Part shown: positions 36,444 through 44,212 of the stretch, in pieces
Layout: every line of letters begins with the position of its first letter
Numbering within the stretch: position 1 is the stretch's first letter
NCBI RefSeq assembly: GCF_018780385.1
Contig: NZ_JADMJO010000003.1
Location: 434,001-498,000, forward strand
From: Hydrogenophaga sp.
GTDB lineage: Bacteria > Pseudomonadota > Gammaproteobacteria > Burkholderiales > Burkholderiaceae_C
Direction: 5' to 3'
DNA: 64,000 nt
Made by a program: the position numbers and the translations under genes
The notes under the pieces: generated by a model
Database searches by the model: none
Told to the model about the DNA's origin: nothing
What the model saw: the letters and a program-made list of their open reading frames with translations, nothing else

Positions 36444-37658
36444 ATGAAACCTCAAACCTCCCTGCTCCTGTGCGCAGCCTTGCTGGCCGCACCCGCATGG
36501 GCCCAGTCGCCCCCACCCGCCCCCACATCGGCCCCCAACCCCGAATTCGACAACTGCCTGAACACGCTGCGCGCACCGGCGCGCGCGGCCGGCGTGCGCG
36601 ACGAGACCTTTGCGATGCACACGCAGAACCTCGCGCCCGACATGAGCGTCATCGACAAACTCAACTTCCAGCCCGAGTTCCGCACGGCCATCTGGGACTA
36701 CCTGGCCGGCCTGGTGGACGAAGAACGTGTGGCAGAAGGCCGTGCCCTGCTGGAGCGCCACGCCGAGACACTGGCGCGGGTCAGCGACAAGTACGGCGTG
36801 GATCCGGCCACGGTGGTGGCGGTCTGGGGCGTGGAGAGCAACTTCGGCCAGACCTTTGGCAAATCGCCGCTGGTGCAATCGCTGGGCACGCTCTCGTGCT
36901 TCGGGCGGCGGCAGGCCTATTTCCGCACCGAGCTGTTTTCGGCGTTGCGCATCCTGCAGGCCGGCCACATTGCGCCCGAGCGTTTTGTCGGTTCGTGGGC
37001 CGGCGCCTTTGGCCACACGCAGTTCATGCCCAGCACCTTCGAGCGGCTGGCGGTGGACTTCGACGGCGACGGCAAGGCCGATCTGATGGACAGCACGAGC
37101 GACGCGCTGGCCTCGACCGCGAACTTCCTGGCCAAGGCGGGCTGGCAGACCGGCCAGCCCTGGGGTTTTGAAGTGAAGCTGCCCGAGGGCTTCAGCGCCG
37201 CGGGCGAAGGCCGCCGCACCAAACGCGGCATGAGCGAATGGGCCGCGCGCGGCCTCAAACGGGTTGACGGATCGCCCCTGCCCGCCACGGGCAGCGCCGG
37301 CCTCATGACCCCCGCCGGCCCGCAAGGCCCGGCCTTCCTGGTGCTGCGCAACTTCGACGCGATCTACGGTTACAACGCCGCAGAAAGCTACGGCCTGGCC
37401 ATCGCGCACCTGTCGGACCGGCTGCGTGGTGGCGGCCCCTTCGCCACACCGTGGCCCACCGACGACCCGGGCATCTCACGCGCCGAGCGCCGCGAGGTGC
37501 AGACCCTGCTGATCGCGCGCGGCCACGACATCGGCGCGGTGGACGGCATGCTCGGCGACAAGAGCCGCGTGGCGATCCGCGCCGAGCAGGAACGACTGGG
37601 CCACGAGGCCAGCGGGCGCGCGGGGCAGAAGCTGCTGAAGGCCTTGCGCGGCGGTTGA
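36444..37658 (+). CDS. Lytic murein transglycosylase (MltB family) with C-terminal peptidoglycan-binding domain
   Basis: 404 residues. Signal peptide MKPQTSLLLCAALLAAPAWA, start at 36444. The catalytic Glu131 is in VAVWGVESNFGQ, followed by the SLT-like segments SWAGAFGHTQFMPSTFERL and YGYNAAESYGLAIAHLSDRL. The last 60 residues are a PG_binding_1 domain (REVQTLLIARGHDIGAVDGMLG). It cleaves the MurNAc-GlcNAc bond in the periplasm, forming 1,6-anhydro ends. No lipobox cysteine follows the signal, so it is probably soluble. Confidence 0.9.
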   Translation: MKPQTSLLLCAALLAAPAWAQSPPPAPTSAPNPEFDNCLNTLRAPARAAGVRDETFAMHTQNLAPDMSVIDKLNFQPEFRTAIWDYLAGLVDEERVAEGRALLERHAETLARVSDKYGVDPATVVAVWGVESNFGQTFGKSPLVQSLGTLSCFGRRQAYFRTELFSALRILQAGHIAPERFVGSWAGAFGHTQFMPSTFERLAVDFDGDGKADLMDSTSDALASTANFLAKAGWQTGQPWGFEVKLPEGFSAAGEGRRTKRGMSEWAARGLKRVDGSPLPATGSAGLMTPAGPQGPAFLVLRNFDAIYGYNAAESYGLAIAHLSDRLRGGGPFATPWPTDDPGISRAERREVQTLLIARGHDIGAVDGMLGDKSRVAIRAEQERLGHEASGRAGQKLLKALRGG

Positions 37659-37661
37659 GGT

Positions 37662-38633
37662 TCAGGCCCCGCCGCCATCGGCGCGCGCCAGGTTGCGGGC
37701 CAGGCGAACGTTCGCCGCGCGCATCCGTTCCTTGAGCGCGGGCGGCTCCAGCACATCGAAGTCCACGTCCAACGCCATGAGCCAGTAGACCAAGGCGTCC
37801 AACTGGTGGGCACCGCACAGCATGAGGCAGCGCGTGTCGTCGATGGGTTCAAGCGTGGCGGCCGAGTGCGCGATGCTGCGCGCCATCTCGGCGTGTGGCC
37901 GGTGCAGCACCACCCGCGCCTGCTCACCCGGCACGCCCAGGACCGAACGCGAGACGTAGGCGCGCAGGTCACCCGCCGGCGCGGCGCGCGGTGCGAAATG
38001 CGCACCGTTGCTCGGCGCGCCCTCCACGCGGTCGATGCGAAAAGTGCGCCAGTCGTCGCGCGCCGGGTCCCAGGCCACGAGGTACCAGCGGCTGCCGGTG
38101 TGCACCAGACCCTGCGGCTCCACCGTGCGCACCGAGCTCTGGCCGTGCATGTCGCGGTAGGCAAAGCCCACCTGCAACTGGTCGCGGCAGGCCGTGGCCA
38201 GCGTGGCCAGCACACCGGCGTCGATGGTGGGCCCCATGCGCTGCATCGGCAGGATGGCCGAGCGCAGCGCATGGGTGCGGCGGCGCAAGCGGGTGGGCAT
38301 CACCTGTTCGAGCTTCACCAGCGCGCGCAGCGAGCTTTCTTCGACTCCGCTCACGGTGCCTGCGGCCGCAATTTGCAACGCGATGGCCACCGCCAGCGCC
38401 TCTTCGTCGTCGAGCATCAGAGGCGGCAACGATTGCCCCGCGCGGAACGCGTAGCCCCCCGCCACGCCACTGCTCGCGTGAACCGGGTAGCCGAGTTGGC
38501 GCAGCCGGTCGATGTCGCGGCGCAGGGTGCGTGGGTGCACCTCCAGCCGCTCGGCCAGTTCGGGGCCCGCCCAATGGCTGCGGGTCTGCAGCAGCGACAG
38601 CACCCGCAGCAAGCGTGAAGATGAAGAAAGCAT
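37662..38633 (-). CDS. YafY-type WYL-domain transcriptional regulator
   Basis: 323 residues. An N-terminal HTH_11 domain (LLRVLSLLQTRSHWAGPELAERLEVHPRTLRRDIDRL, in part HPRTLRRDIDRLRQLG) is followed by a WYL domain (VEPQGLVHTGSRWYLVAWD) and a C-terminal extension. Divergent from the GST gene over a 113-bp gap, so GST control is likely. Convergent with the transglycosylase gene. Confidence 0.87.
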   Translation of the reverse strand: MLSSSSRLLRVLSLLQTRSHWAGPELAERLEVHPRTLRRDIDRLRQLGYPVHASSGVAGGYAFRAGQSLPPLMLDDEEALAVAIALQIAAAGTVSGVEESSLRALVKLEQVMPTRLRRRTHALRSAILPMQRMGPTIDAGVLATLATACRDQLQVGFAYRDMHGQSSVRTVEPQGLVHTGSRWYLVAWDPARDDWRTFRIDRVEGAPSNGAHFAPRAAPAGDLRAYVSRSVLGVPGEQARVVLHRPHAEMARSIAHSAATLEPIDDTRCLMLCGAHQLDALVYWLMALDVDFDVLEPPALKERMRAANVRLARNLARADGGGA

Positions 38634-38746
38634 GGTCGGACTCTACCCCTTGTCGAGGGCAGAATGTGTCCGCAATGAGCGCGACATTGCAGACACGGGA
38701 TCGACGCGGTGTCGAACCGGCCTTCAACCCTTTCAAGGAGCCCCTC

Positions 38747-39352
38747 ATGTCCAGCATCGTTCTCTACTGGCACCCCATGTCCAGCGCCACACCCGTCGCC
38801 TGCGCCCTCGCCGAACTCGGCGTACCGCACGAACGCGTCAAGGTCGACATCACCACCGGCGAACAGCGCCGGCCCGACTTCCTCGCGCTCAACCCCAACG
38901 GCAAGGTGCCCACGCTGACGGTGGACGGCGCGCCGATGTTCGAGGCGCTGGCGATCGAGATCTGGCTGGGCGAGCAGTACGGCGTGAAGAGTGGCCTGTG
39001 GCCGGCAACCGGCACGCCCGCACACCTGCAGGCGGTCTCGTGGAGCACCTGGTCATACGTGACCTACGGCGCACAGCTCGTGCGCCTACAGGCCGCGAGC
39101 GACCTGGGCACACCCGACGATGCCCACGGCACCGCGGCGCGCAAGAGCCTTGATGAACTGCTGGCCCTGCTCGATGCCCGCCTGAGCCAGCAGCCCTGGA
39201 TGCTGGGCGAAGCGTACTCGCTGGTGGACCTGATCGTGGGCTCGGTGATCGGCTACAGCGCCTACATCGGCGCGCCGGTGGCTGCGCACCCGACGACGCT
39301 GGCCTGGCTGCAAAAGGTGCAGGCGCGCCCCTCGATGCAAATTCAGGCGTGA
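38747..39352 (+). CDS. Glutathione S-transferase family protein
   Basis: 201 residues. N-terminal thioredoxin-like domain (IVLYWHPMSSATPVACALAE, NPNGKVPTLTVDG with the cis-Pro, FEALAIEIWLGEQYG), then an all-helical C-terminal domain (LDELLALLDARLSQQPWMLG, YSLVDLIVGSVIGYS). The ATG at 38747 follows AAGGAG. A Ser/Met pair replaces the catalytic Cys/Ser seen in some classes. Probably induced through the divergent WYL regulator; substrate unknown. Confidence 0.85.
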   Translation: MSSIVLYWHPMSSATPVACALAELGVPHERVKVDITTGEQRRPDFLALNPNGKVPTLTVDGAPMFEALAIEIWLGEQYGVKSGLWPATGTPAHLQAVSWSTWSYVTYGAQLVRLQAASDLGTPDDAHGTAARKSLDELLALLDARLSQQPWMLGEAYSLVDLIVGSVIGYSAYIGAPVAAHPTTLAWLQKVQARPSMQIQA

Positions 39353-39370
39353 CGCCCTACCGCCGAACAA

Positions 39371-39478
39371 CGCCCCCGGAGCGAAGCGCCTTCGACCAGA
39401 GCACTCACGGAACCGGCTTCGCCGGGCCGTAGAGAGCGCCCCCCTTGAGGGGGGACGCGCGCAGCGCGGCGGGGGTGC
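39371..39478 (-). repeat. Intergenic repeat element between gst and ybjQ (second copy of the livK-livH element)
   Basis: On the minus strand the order is CACCCCCGCCGCGC, TCCCCCCTcaaGGGGGG (plus-strand stem 39439-39454), GGCCCGGCGAAGCCGG (stem 39413-39425), CTGG, and GGCGCTTCGCTCCGGGGGCG. The same blocks in the same order and spacing occur at 22746-22871. It lies between convergent genes and probably works as a bidirectional terminator, though no long T-tract is present. Confidence 0.65.
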
Positions 39479-39823
39479 TCACAACCTCACCGCTGTGCCG
39501 CTCACGGCAACCATCATCATCCCGTTGGTCTCGCCAAGCACTTCGTAATCGAAGTCGATGCCGATCACGCCGTTGGCGCCCATCTCGCGGGCGGCTTCGA
39601 TGAGGTCTTCCACCGCCGCGTCGCGCGCACCCGAGAGTGCCCGCTCGTAGCCACCAGCACGCCCGCCCACCACGTCGCGCACGGACGAGAACATGTCTCG
39701 AAAAATGTTGGCACCGATGATCGCTTCGCCATTGACCACGCCCACGTACTGCGAGCGCTCAATGCCCTCGGGCGTGGTGGTGCTGAGGAAGAAGCCGTCT
39801 TTCGCTTTGGAGAACCAGCCCAT
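39479..39823 (-). CDS. YbjQ/UPF0145 family protein
   Basis: 114 residues. The YbjQ core is clear: YVGVVNGEAIIGANIFRDMF, the R-D-V-V-GGRAGGYE loop, ARDAAVEDLIEAAREMGANGV, and IDFDYE. The start at 39823 (MGWFSKAKDG) follows GGGAG. YbjQ proteins form pentameric rings; the old heavy-metal-binding label is not well supported. The preceding small membrane-protein frame runs into it in another frame. Confidence 0.85.
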   Translation of the reverse strand: MGWFSKAKDGFFLSTTTPEGIERSQYVGVVNGEAIIGANIFRDMFSSVRDVVGGRAGGYERALSGARDAAVEDLIEAAREMGANGVIGIDFDYEVLGETNGMMMVAVSGTAVRL

Positions 39824-40119
39824 GTGAACACTCCCGCTGACGCACCGCCCGGCGGGTGCCCGGGCATTGTGCCTGCTGCCCCGCGCGACGGTGTGCAACT
39901 CCAGAACAGGGGAGCAAGCGCATGGCTCAGGCGCCGCAGCGACAAGCACGACATCAGACCGGCAACGACGGGCCAGCACAACCACAGGAACCGCGCATCC
40001 CACTCGCCGAATGCCGATGCCGTCATGACAACCATGCCCGCCAGGGCAATGTTCAGGCCCAGGGCTGTTGCCAGCAGTTCGAAACGGGCGGCTCTGGAAG
40101 GGTTCCTGCGGGTGTGCAT
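39565..40119 (-). CDS. Small putative membrane protein with 3' part overlapping ybjQ
   Basis: The ATG at 40119-40117 shares one base with the methyltransferase stop (TGATG), with GAGG just upstream, so it looks translationally coupled. The first 75 or so residues are plausible: RRNPSRAARFELLATALGL with two hydrophobic helices (ALGLNIALAGMVVMTASAF and FLWLCWPVVAGLMSCLSL). After about residue 90 the frame runs 259 bases into ybjQ in a different frame, with low-complexity composition. The original stop was probably lost or frameshifted. The real product may be about 90 residues. Confidence 0.45.
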   Translation of the reverse strand: MHTRRNPSRAARFELLATALGLNIALAGMVVMTASAFGEWDARFLWLCWPVVAGLMSCLSLRRLSHALAPLFWSCTPSRGAAGTMPGHPPGGASAGVFTWAGSPKRKTASSSAPPRPRALSARSTWAWSMAKRSSVPTFFETCSRPCATWWAGVLVATSGHSRVRATRRWKTSSKPPARWAPTA

Positions 40120-41225
40120 CAGCGCCTCACTTCCAGAACCATGTTGAAGGGTGTCTCGGCGGCACGCCGAAAGCGCGTGAACCCCGCCCGGCGAAACACC
40201 TCCGCCAGACGCGATTCGCCAGCTTGTGCCCCGAGCACGAGCTTGCCGCCCTCGGAGATGGCGTGGGCGCAGCACAGCACCGAGGAAGCGGCGTAGTAGA
40301 GGCGCCCCACCGGCGAGATGTTGTCCTCCACCCGGTCGCTGGCGAGCGGCTCGATCAGCATCACCGTGCCGTCGGGTGCCAGCACCTCGGCCGCATGCCG
40401 CGCCGCCGCGACCGGGTCCCCCATGTCGTGCAGCGTGTCGAAGAAGCAGATGAGGCCGTACTGCCTGTCCGGGTAGTTGACGGCACTCGCCACGTCAAAG
40501 CTCACTTGCTGCGACAGGCCAGCCTCCGTCACGTGGCGCCTGGCCTCGGCGATCGACAACGCATGCGTGTCGATGCCGTGAAAACGCGACTTGGGAAAAG
40601 CCTGTGCCATCAGCACCGTCGAGTGACCGTGGCCACAGCCCACGTCGGCGACCTCGATGCCGGCCTCGAGCCTGGCCACCACGCCGTCCAGAGCGGGCAG
40701 CCACTCCGGCACAAGGCTGGCCCGGTAGCCGTTGCGGTAGAAAGCCGCCACGCCGCAAACCATGCGCTCGGCGTGATCGCCCCAGGCAACACCCTCGCCG
40801 GTGCGAAAAGCGTGGATGGCCTTGTTCTCGTCAGCCCACATCGATGCCGGCACGTTCCACGCGTAGGGGATGTAGGCAGGGCTGTCCTCGTCGGCCAGCA
40901 CCATCGCCTGCTCGGGCGTGAGCTCGTAGGTTTCGCTCCTGGCGTGGTATTCAACGTAGCCGCCCGCGGCTTGCGCATTCAGCCACTCACGCACGTAGCG
41001 CTCGGCACAACCGGCGCGCGCCGCCAGTTCCTTGGGGCTGATCGGGCCTGCCCCGGCCATGGCCTTGTACAGGCCGAGCCTGGTGCCCAGGCTGACCATC
41101 ACACCGGCGTAGCCAGCCGACAGGTCGCCGACGGCGCGCATGAAGAAGGCTTCGAGCTTCACTGAATCGATCACGGGTGTGTCCATGGCTTTCGTCGGCA
41201 GGTGCGCGTGCGACGCGGCGCTCAT
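40119..41225 (-). CDS. Class I SAM-dependent methyltransferase with N-terminal winged helix
   Basis: 368 residues. An N-terminal dimerisation/winged-helix part (LGLYKAMAGAGPISPKELAARAGCAERYVREWL) resembles plant-type O-methyltransferases. The SAM motif DVGCGHGHS is at residues 194-202, followed by FHGIDTHALSI and FFDTLHDMGDP. The start overlaps the haloperoxidase stop in an ATGA pair, so both are made together. Substrate unknown; a small molecule linked to the haloperoxidase and MATE pump is likely. Confidence 0.8.
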   Translation of the reverse strand: MSAASHAHLPTKAMDTPVIDSVKLEAFFMRAVGDLSAGYAGVMVSLGTRLGLYKAMAGAGPISPKELAARAGCAERYVREWLNAQAAGGYVEYHARSETYELTPEQAMVLADEDSPAYIPYAWNVPASMWADENKAIHAFRTGEGVAWGDHAERMVCGVAAFYRNGYRASLVPEWLPALDGVVARLEAGIEVADVGCGHGHSTVLMAQAFPKSRFHGIDTHALSIAEARRHVTEAGLSQQVSFDVASAVNYPDRQYGLICFFDTLHDMGDPVAAARHAAEVLAPDGTVMLIEPLASDRVEDNISPVGRLYYAASSVLCCAHAISEGGKLVLGAQAGESRLAEVFRRAGFTRFRRAAETPFNMVLEVRR

Positions 41226-42535
41226 CGAGCGGCTCCCACCGGGCCGAGCATGTCCCGAGCCGCCTGCTGGCCGATCTGCTCGCCCAGCTGCAGCCCCGCG
41301 GTGGTGGCGAAACGGAAATGCAGGCCGGCACGCACCCGCGAGTCAGCGTTTTCCTTCGCGGCCTCGCTGAAGCTCGCGAATGTGCGCGCGGGGGCATCGG
41401 GCAGCGCGCTGGGTGAAGCCATCGTGAACGTCACACGGTCTCCTCCAAACGCGTGCGCCAGCGCCACGGCGGCCGCCGCACCGAGCGCGCTGTGCGTGGA
41501 CGGATGGTCCTGGACCGGTGGCGTGGTCAGCATGGGCACCCAGTGGGCGGCGGCGGTGGTGGCCGGGTTGCCGTCGGCGTCCGCCTGCTGGATCGCCGTG
41601 ACCGGGCGCCACAGGTTGTAGTGCATCTTGGAGTCCCATCCCGCGATGTAGGCATCGGCCATCACGGCGTTGAGCAGCGCGAAGGTGCGTGCGCGCTGCC
41701 ACAGATCCTGCGGTTTGTCACGGGCCACAGCGCGGGCAATGCGGTTCCAGCCGCTGTCGGAGAACTCGTACCAGTAGGCGGCGTACTGCGTCTGATCGGT
41801 GCTGCGCCGGGCATTGGCGGCCTTGCTGCCGGTGGCCTTCACTTCGTTGAAATCGGTGGCGTAGGCCGCGCTGGCCAAGGCCGGTGGTGCGGCCACGCGG
41901 AACTGTTGCGGCGAGCGCATCGTGAAAGGTTTGACGGCGCGCCAATGCGGTGCCGCCACAAAATCGAAGCCGGGCACAAACCGGTATTCGCCGGGGCGCG
42001 TGCCCGGCCGGTAGGCTTCGTCGGCCTGGCTGCCGTCGTCGGCGCGCCGGACGAGCATCGCGGCCGCGGCTTCGGCGCCCAGCCTCTTGCCTTCACCGAC
42101 GGCGGCACCGATGCCCGCGTCGTGCAGCGAGGCGTCGAGCGTGGCGCGCAGCATCTCCTTCTGCTTGGGGAACAGGGCGGCGAGCACGTCGTGTGCGGCC
42201 ACGGCGGCGGCCACGGCCGCGTCAGCCGGGGTCTTGCCTGCGGGCGTCCGGGGCTGGTAGGCGTAGGCGCGGTAGCGCGGCTGCGTGGCGTTCACCGCGT
42301 CGTGCATTGCGAGGTGCACCATCGCCAGGATGCGCGAGGCAGCCACGGGGTCCTGGTAGCCGGTGGCTGCCTTGATGACCTGGTGGGTCTGCTGGTTCCA
42401 GTCAATGACGATCTGATCGCAACGGTCGGCGCACCAGGTCTTGGCGGGTTCGGCGGCCTGTGAGGTCGCAGCCAGCGTGGCGAAAGCGGTCGCCGTGAGC
42501 CAGCTTGCTGCGTGGAACCGGGAGGGGTGGGACAT
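41222..42535 (-). CDS. Secreted vanadium-dependent haloperoxidase family protein (PAP2 superfamily)
   Basis: 437 residues. The start at 42535 (MSHPSRFHAASW) follows GGAGA and gives a signal peptide ending near SQAAEPA. Vanadate/phosphate-pocket residues fall in the order of fungal chloroperoxidase: Lys303 and Arg310 (KMHYNLWRP), Ser346-Thr-His348 (HPSTHSA), Arg400 and His406 (SRVRAGLHF). The 7- and 6-residue spacings match K353/R360 and R490/H496 exactly. The loop Gly of the classic SGH is Thr. It could oxidise halides with H2O2 or act as a phosphatase. The upstream 65-bp repeat (42576-42640) should carry its promoter. Confidence 0.82.
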   Translation of the reverse strand: MSHPSRFHAASWLTATAFATLAATSQAAEPAKTWCADRCDQIVIDWNQQTHQVIKAATGYQDPVAASRILAMVHLAMHDAVNATQPRYRAYAYQPRTPAGKTPADAAVAAAVAAHDVLAALFPKQKEMLRATLDASLHDAGIGAAVGEGKRLGAEAAAAMLVRRADDGSQADEAYRPGTRPGEYRFVPGFDFVAAPHWRAVKPFTMRSPQQFRVAAPPALASAAYATDFNEVKATGSKAANARRSTDQTQYAAYWYEFSDSGWNRIARAVARDKPQDLWQRARTFALLNAVMADAYIAGWDSKMHYNLWRPVTAIQQADADGNPATTAAAHWVPMLTTPPVQDHPSTHSALGAAAAVALAHAFGGDRVTFTMASPSALPDAPARTFASFSEAAKENADSRVRAGLHFRFATTAGLQLGEQIGQQAARDMLGPVGAAR

Positions 42536-42573
42536 GGTGTTTCTCCAGTGAAGATGCGTTGTTGGTGAGGGGT

Positions 42574-44052
42574 TCATGATCGATTTGCGGCGGTGTTGGG
42601 AACAGAGCCGGAATCACCCAGGAAAGGGCTGTTCGTGCCAGTTCGGGCATTCGCTGCGGCAACGAGTACGCGACCTGCGAACAACCTCCAGAGGGTCAAC
42701 ACGGTGGTGAGCAAGGTGCCCGCGCTGAGGCCGATCCAGACCCCGGTGATCCCCAGGCCCTGGACCTCGCAGAGGTAGATGGCGATGGGCGCGCCCACGG
42801 CCCAGTGCCCGATCAGCCCGTACACCATCGGGGCGCGGGTGAGCTTGCGTCCGCGCAGCAGGCCCGCCGCGGCCGAGCCGGGCCCGACGATGAGCTCCAT
42901 GACGCCCAGCAGGATCAGCAGCCCCGCAGCAAGACCGGCCGCGGCGATCCCCGCCGCGCTGCTGTCGAAGAAGCCGTGCGCCAACGGCCCGGCACCGATC
43001 ACCAACGCGAGGCAGATGACAAGGCCGAAGCCAAGCGACAGCACGAGGCTGCTCAAGGTGACGGCGCGCTGCATGGCCAGGTCGCCCAGCGTGTGCGCCC
43101 GCGCCATGCGCACCATCGAGGCCTGCAGCAGCGCCGCCGGCACGGCATAGGCCACGCCCGCTGTCCTCAGCGTCAGCGTGTGGGCTGCCACGTCCGCTGC
43201 GCTCAGCGTCGCTGCATAGATCGTTGCGCCCAGGAAGATGCCCACCTCGGCCACCGTTGCGATGCCGATGGGCAAGCCGACGCGCAGCACGGCCGCCATG
43301 CCGGCCCAGTCGACCCATGGGCTCGACGAAAGCAGGCTGTATCGCCCGGTGGCGTTGCGTGCGACCAGCACAAGAATCACCAGGCTGGCAGTCGCCACGA
43401 TGAGCGTGGAGTAGCCCGCTCCTGCCGGCCCGAAGGCCGGGATCGGGCCCGCACCCACCATCAGCACCCAGTTCAACGCGGCGTTCAGCGGCAGCATGGC
43501 GAGCGTGACCTTCAGGAACACCTTGGGCTTCTCCGCCGCGGTCAGGATCGTGCGGTAGAGCATCACCCCCAGCATCGGCAGCAGGGTCAGGGCCATGGCG
43601 CGCGTGTAGCCACGGCCTTCGTGCAGCAGCGCGGGGTCAAGCCCGAGCAACGAGAGCCAGTCGGGCGAAGTCCAGACCAGCGGCACGAGCAGCACGCCCA
43701 GCCCCAGCACGACCATGCGGCCGATGCGCTCGACGCGCAGCCGCTCGATCAGGTCGACCCGCACCACGGCCGCGGTGTAGAAAGGCACGAGGCCACCGAG
43801 CACGCCAGCGCCCAGGTAGAAGAGGATGGAGTAGAGGTCGCTGCCGACAGCCACCGCGGCCAGCGCCTGCGCACCGAAGAGCGCAGAGACCATCGCGGTG
43901 TCGGTGATGCTCATGCCCATGTTGACCAACGCGATCAACATGATGGGCGCGGCCAGGCGCAAGAGAGATTGCCCCTCCTCGACCATGAGGCGAGGCGCGG
44001 CGCGCTGGGCAAGCGTGGCTGAATGTGCGGTGTGCGTGTGAGAGATGGACAT
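42574..44052 (-). CDS. MATE-family multidrug efflux transporter
   Basis: 492 residues with 12 transmembrane helices. NorM-like motifs include LAAPIMLIALVNMGMSITD, a second-half repeat beginning WVDWAGMAAVLRVGLPIGIATV (in part RVGLPIGIATVAEVG), and MELIVGPGSAAAGLLRG. The start at 44052 (MSISHTHTAHSA) follows AGGGA. It exports organic cations or other drugs in exchange for Na+ or H+. The last 21 codons (ending GDSGSVPNTAANRS) overlap repeat copy A. The regulator gene is divergent, so this pump is the likely main target. Confidence 0.9.
   Translation of the reverse strand: MSISHTHTAHSATLAQRAAPRLMVEEGQSLLRLAAPIMLIALVNMGMSITDTAMVSALFGAQALAAVAVGSDLYSILFYLGAGVLGGLVPFYTAAVVRVDLIERLRVERIGRMVVLGLGVLLVPLVWTSPDWLSLLGLDPALLHEGRGYTRAMALTLLPMLGVMLYRTILTAAEKPKVFLKVTLAMLPLNAALNWVLMVGAGPIPAFGPAGAGYSTLIVATASLVILVLVARNATGRYSLLSSSPWVDWAGMAAVLRVGLPIGIATVAEVGIFLGATIYAATLSAADVAAHTLTLRTAGVAYAVPAALLQASMVRMARAHTLGDLAMQRAVTLSSLVLSLGFGLVICLALVIGAGPLAHGFFDSSAAGIAAAGLAAGLLILLGVMELIVGPGSAAAGLLRGRKLTRAPMVYGLIGHWAVGAPIAIYLCEVQGLGITGVWIGLSAGTLLTTVLTLWRLFAGRVLVAAANARTGTNSPFLGDSGSVPNTAANRS
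42576..42640 (-). promoter_or_regulatory. 65-bp operator/promoter repeat, copy A (upstream of the haloperoxidase)
   Basis: Same length as copy B (44128-44192) with no gaps, and about 70 % identical. Three half-sites GGAAC, GGAAT and GGAAA start at 42599, 42610 and 42621, each 11 bp apart. The edge facing the gene reads GATCAT on the minus strand, a possible -10, 41 bp from the haloperoxidase ATG. It lies inside the 3' end of the MATE coding sequence. Probably bound by the AraC-type regulator at 44213 (inference). Confidence 0.65.
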
Positions 44053-44127
44053 GTTGAATTCCCTGTGTGGTGTCAGAAGCGCAGCGCCGCTCGCGGGGAG
44101 CGGCGCACGGTGAGGATTCACACGCTT

Positions 44128-44192
44128 ATGATCAAAGTGCGGGCGCGCAGGGAACAGAGCCGGAACCGCTCGGGAACGGGTCGTTCATGCCA
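44128..44192 (-). promoter_or_regulatory. 65-bp operator/promoter repeat, copy B (MATE-araC divergent gap)
   Basis: GGAAC half-sites start at 44151, 44162 and 44173, exactly one helical turn (11 bp) apart, as AraC-family activators like. The flanks ATGATC and TGCCA are shared with copy A. GATCAT on the minus strand could be the MATE -10, 76 bp before its start. The other edge is 20 bp before the regulator's own start, so autoregulation is likely. Confidence 0.68.
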
Positions 44193-44212
44193 CTTCAGGA
44201 GGACTTCGAACC

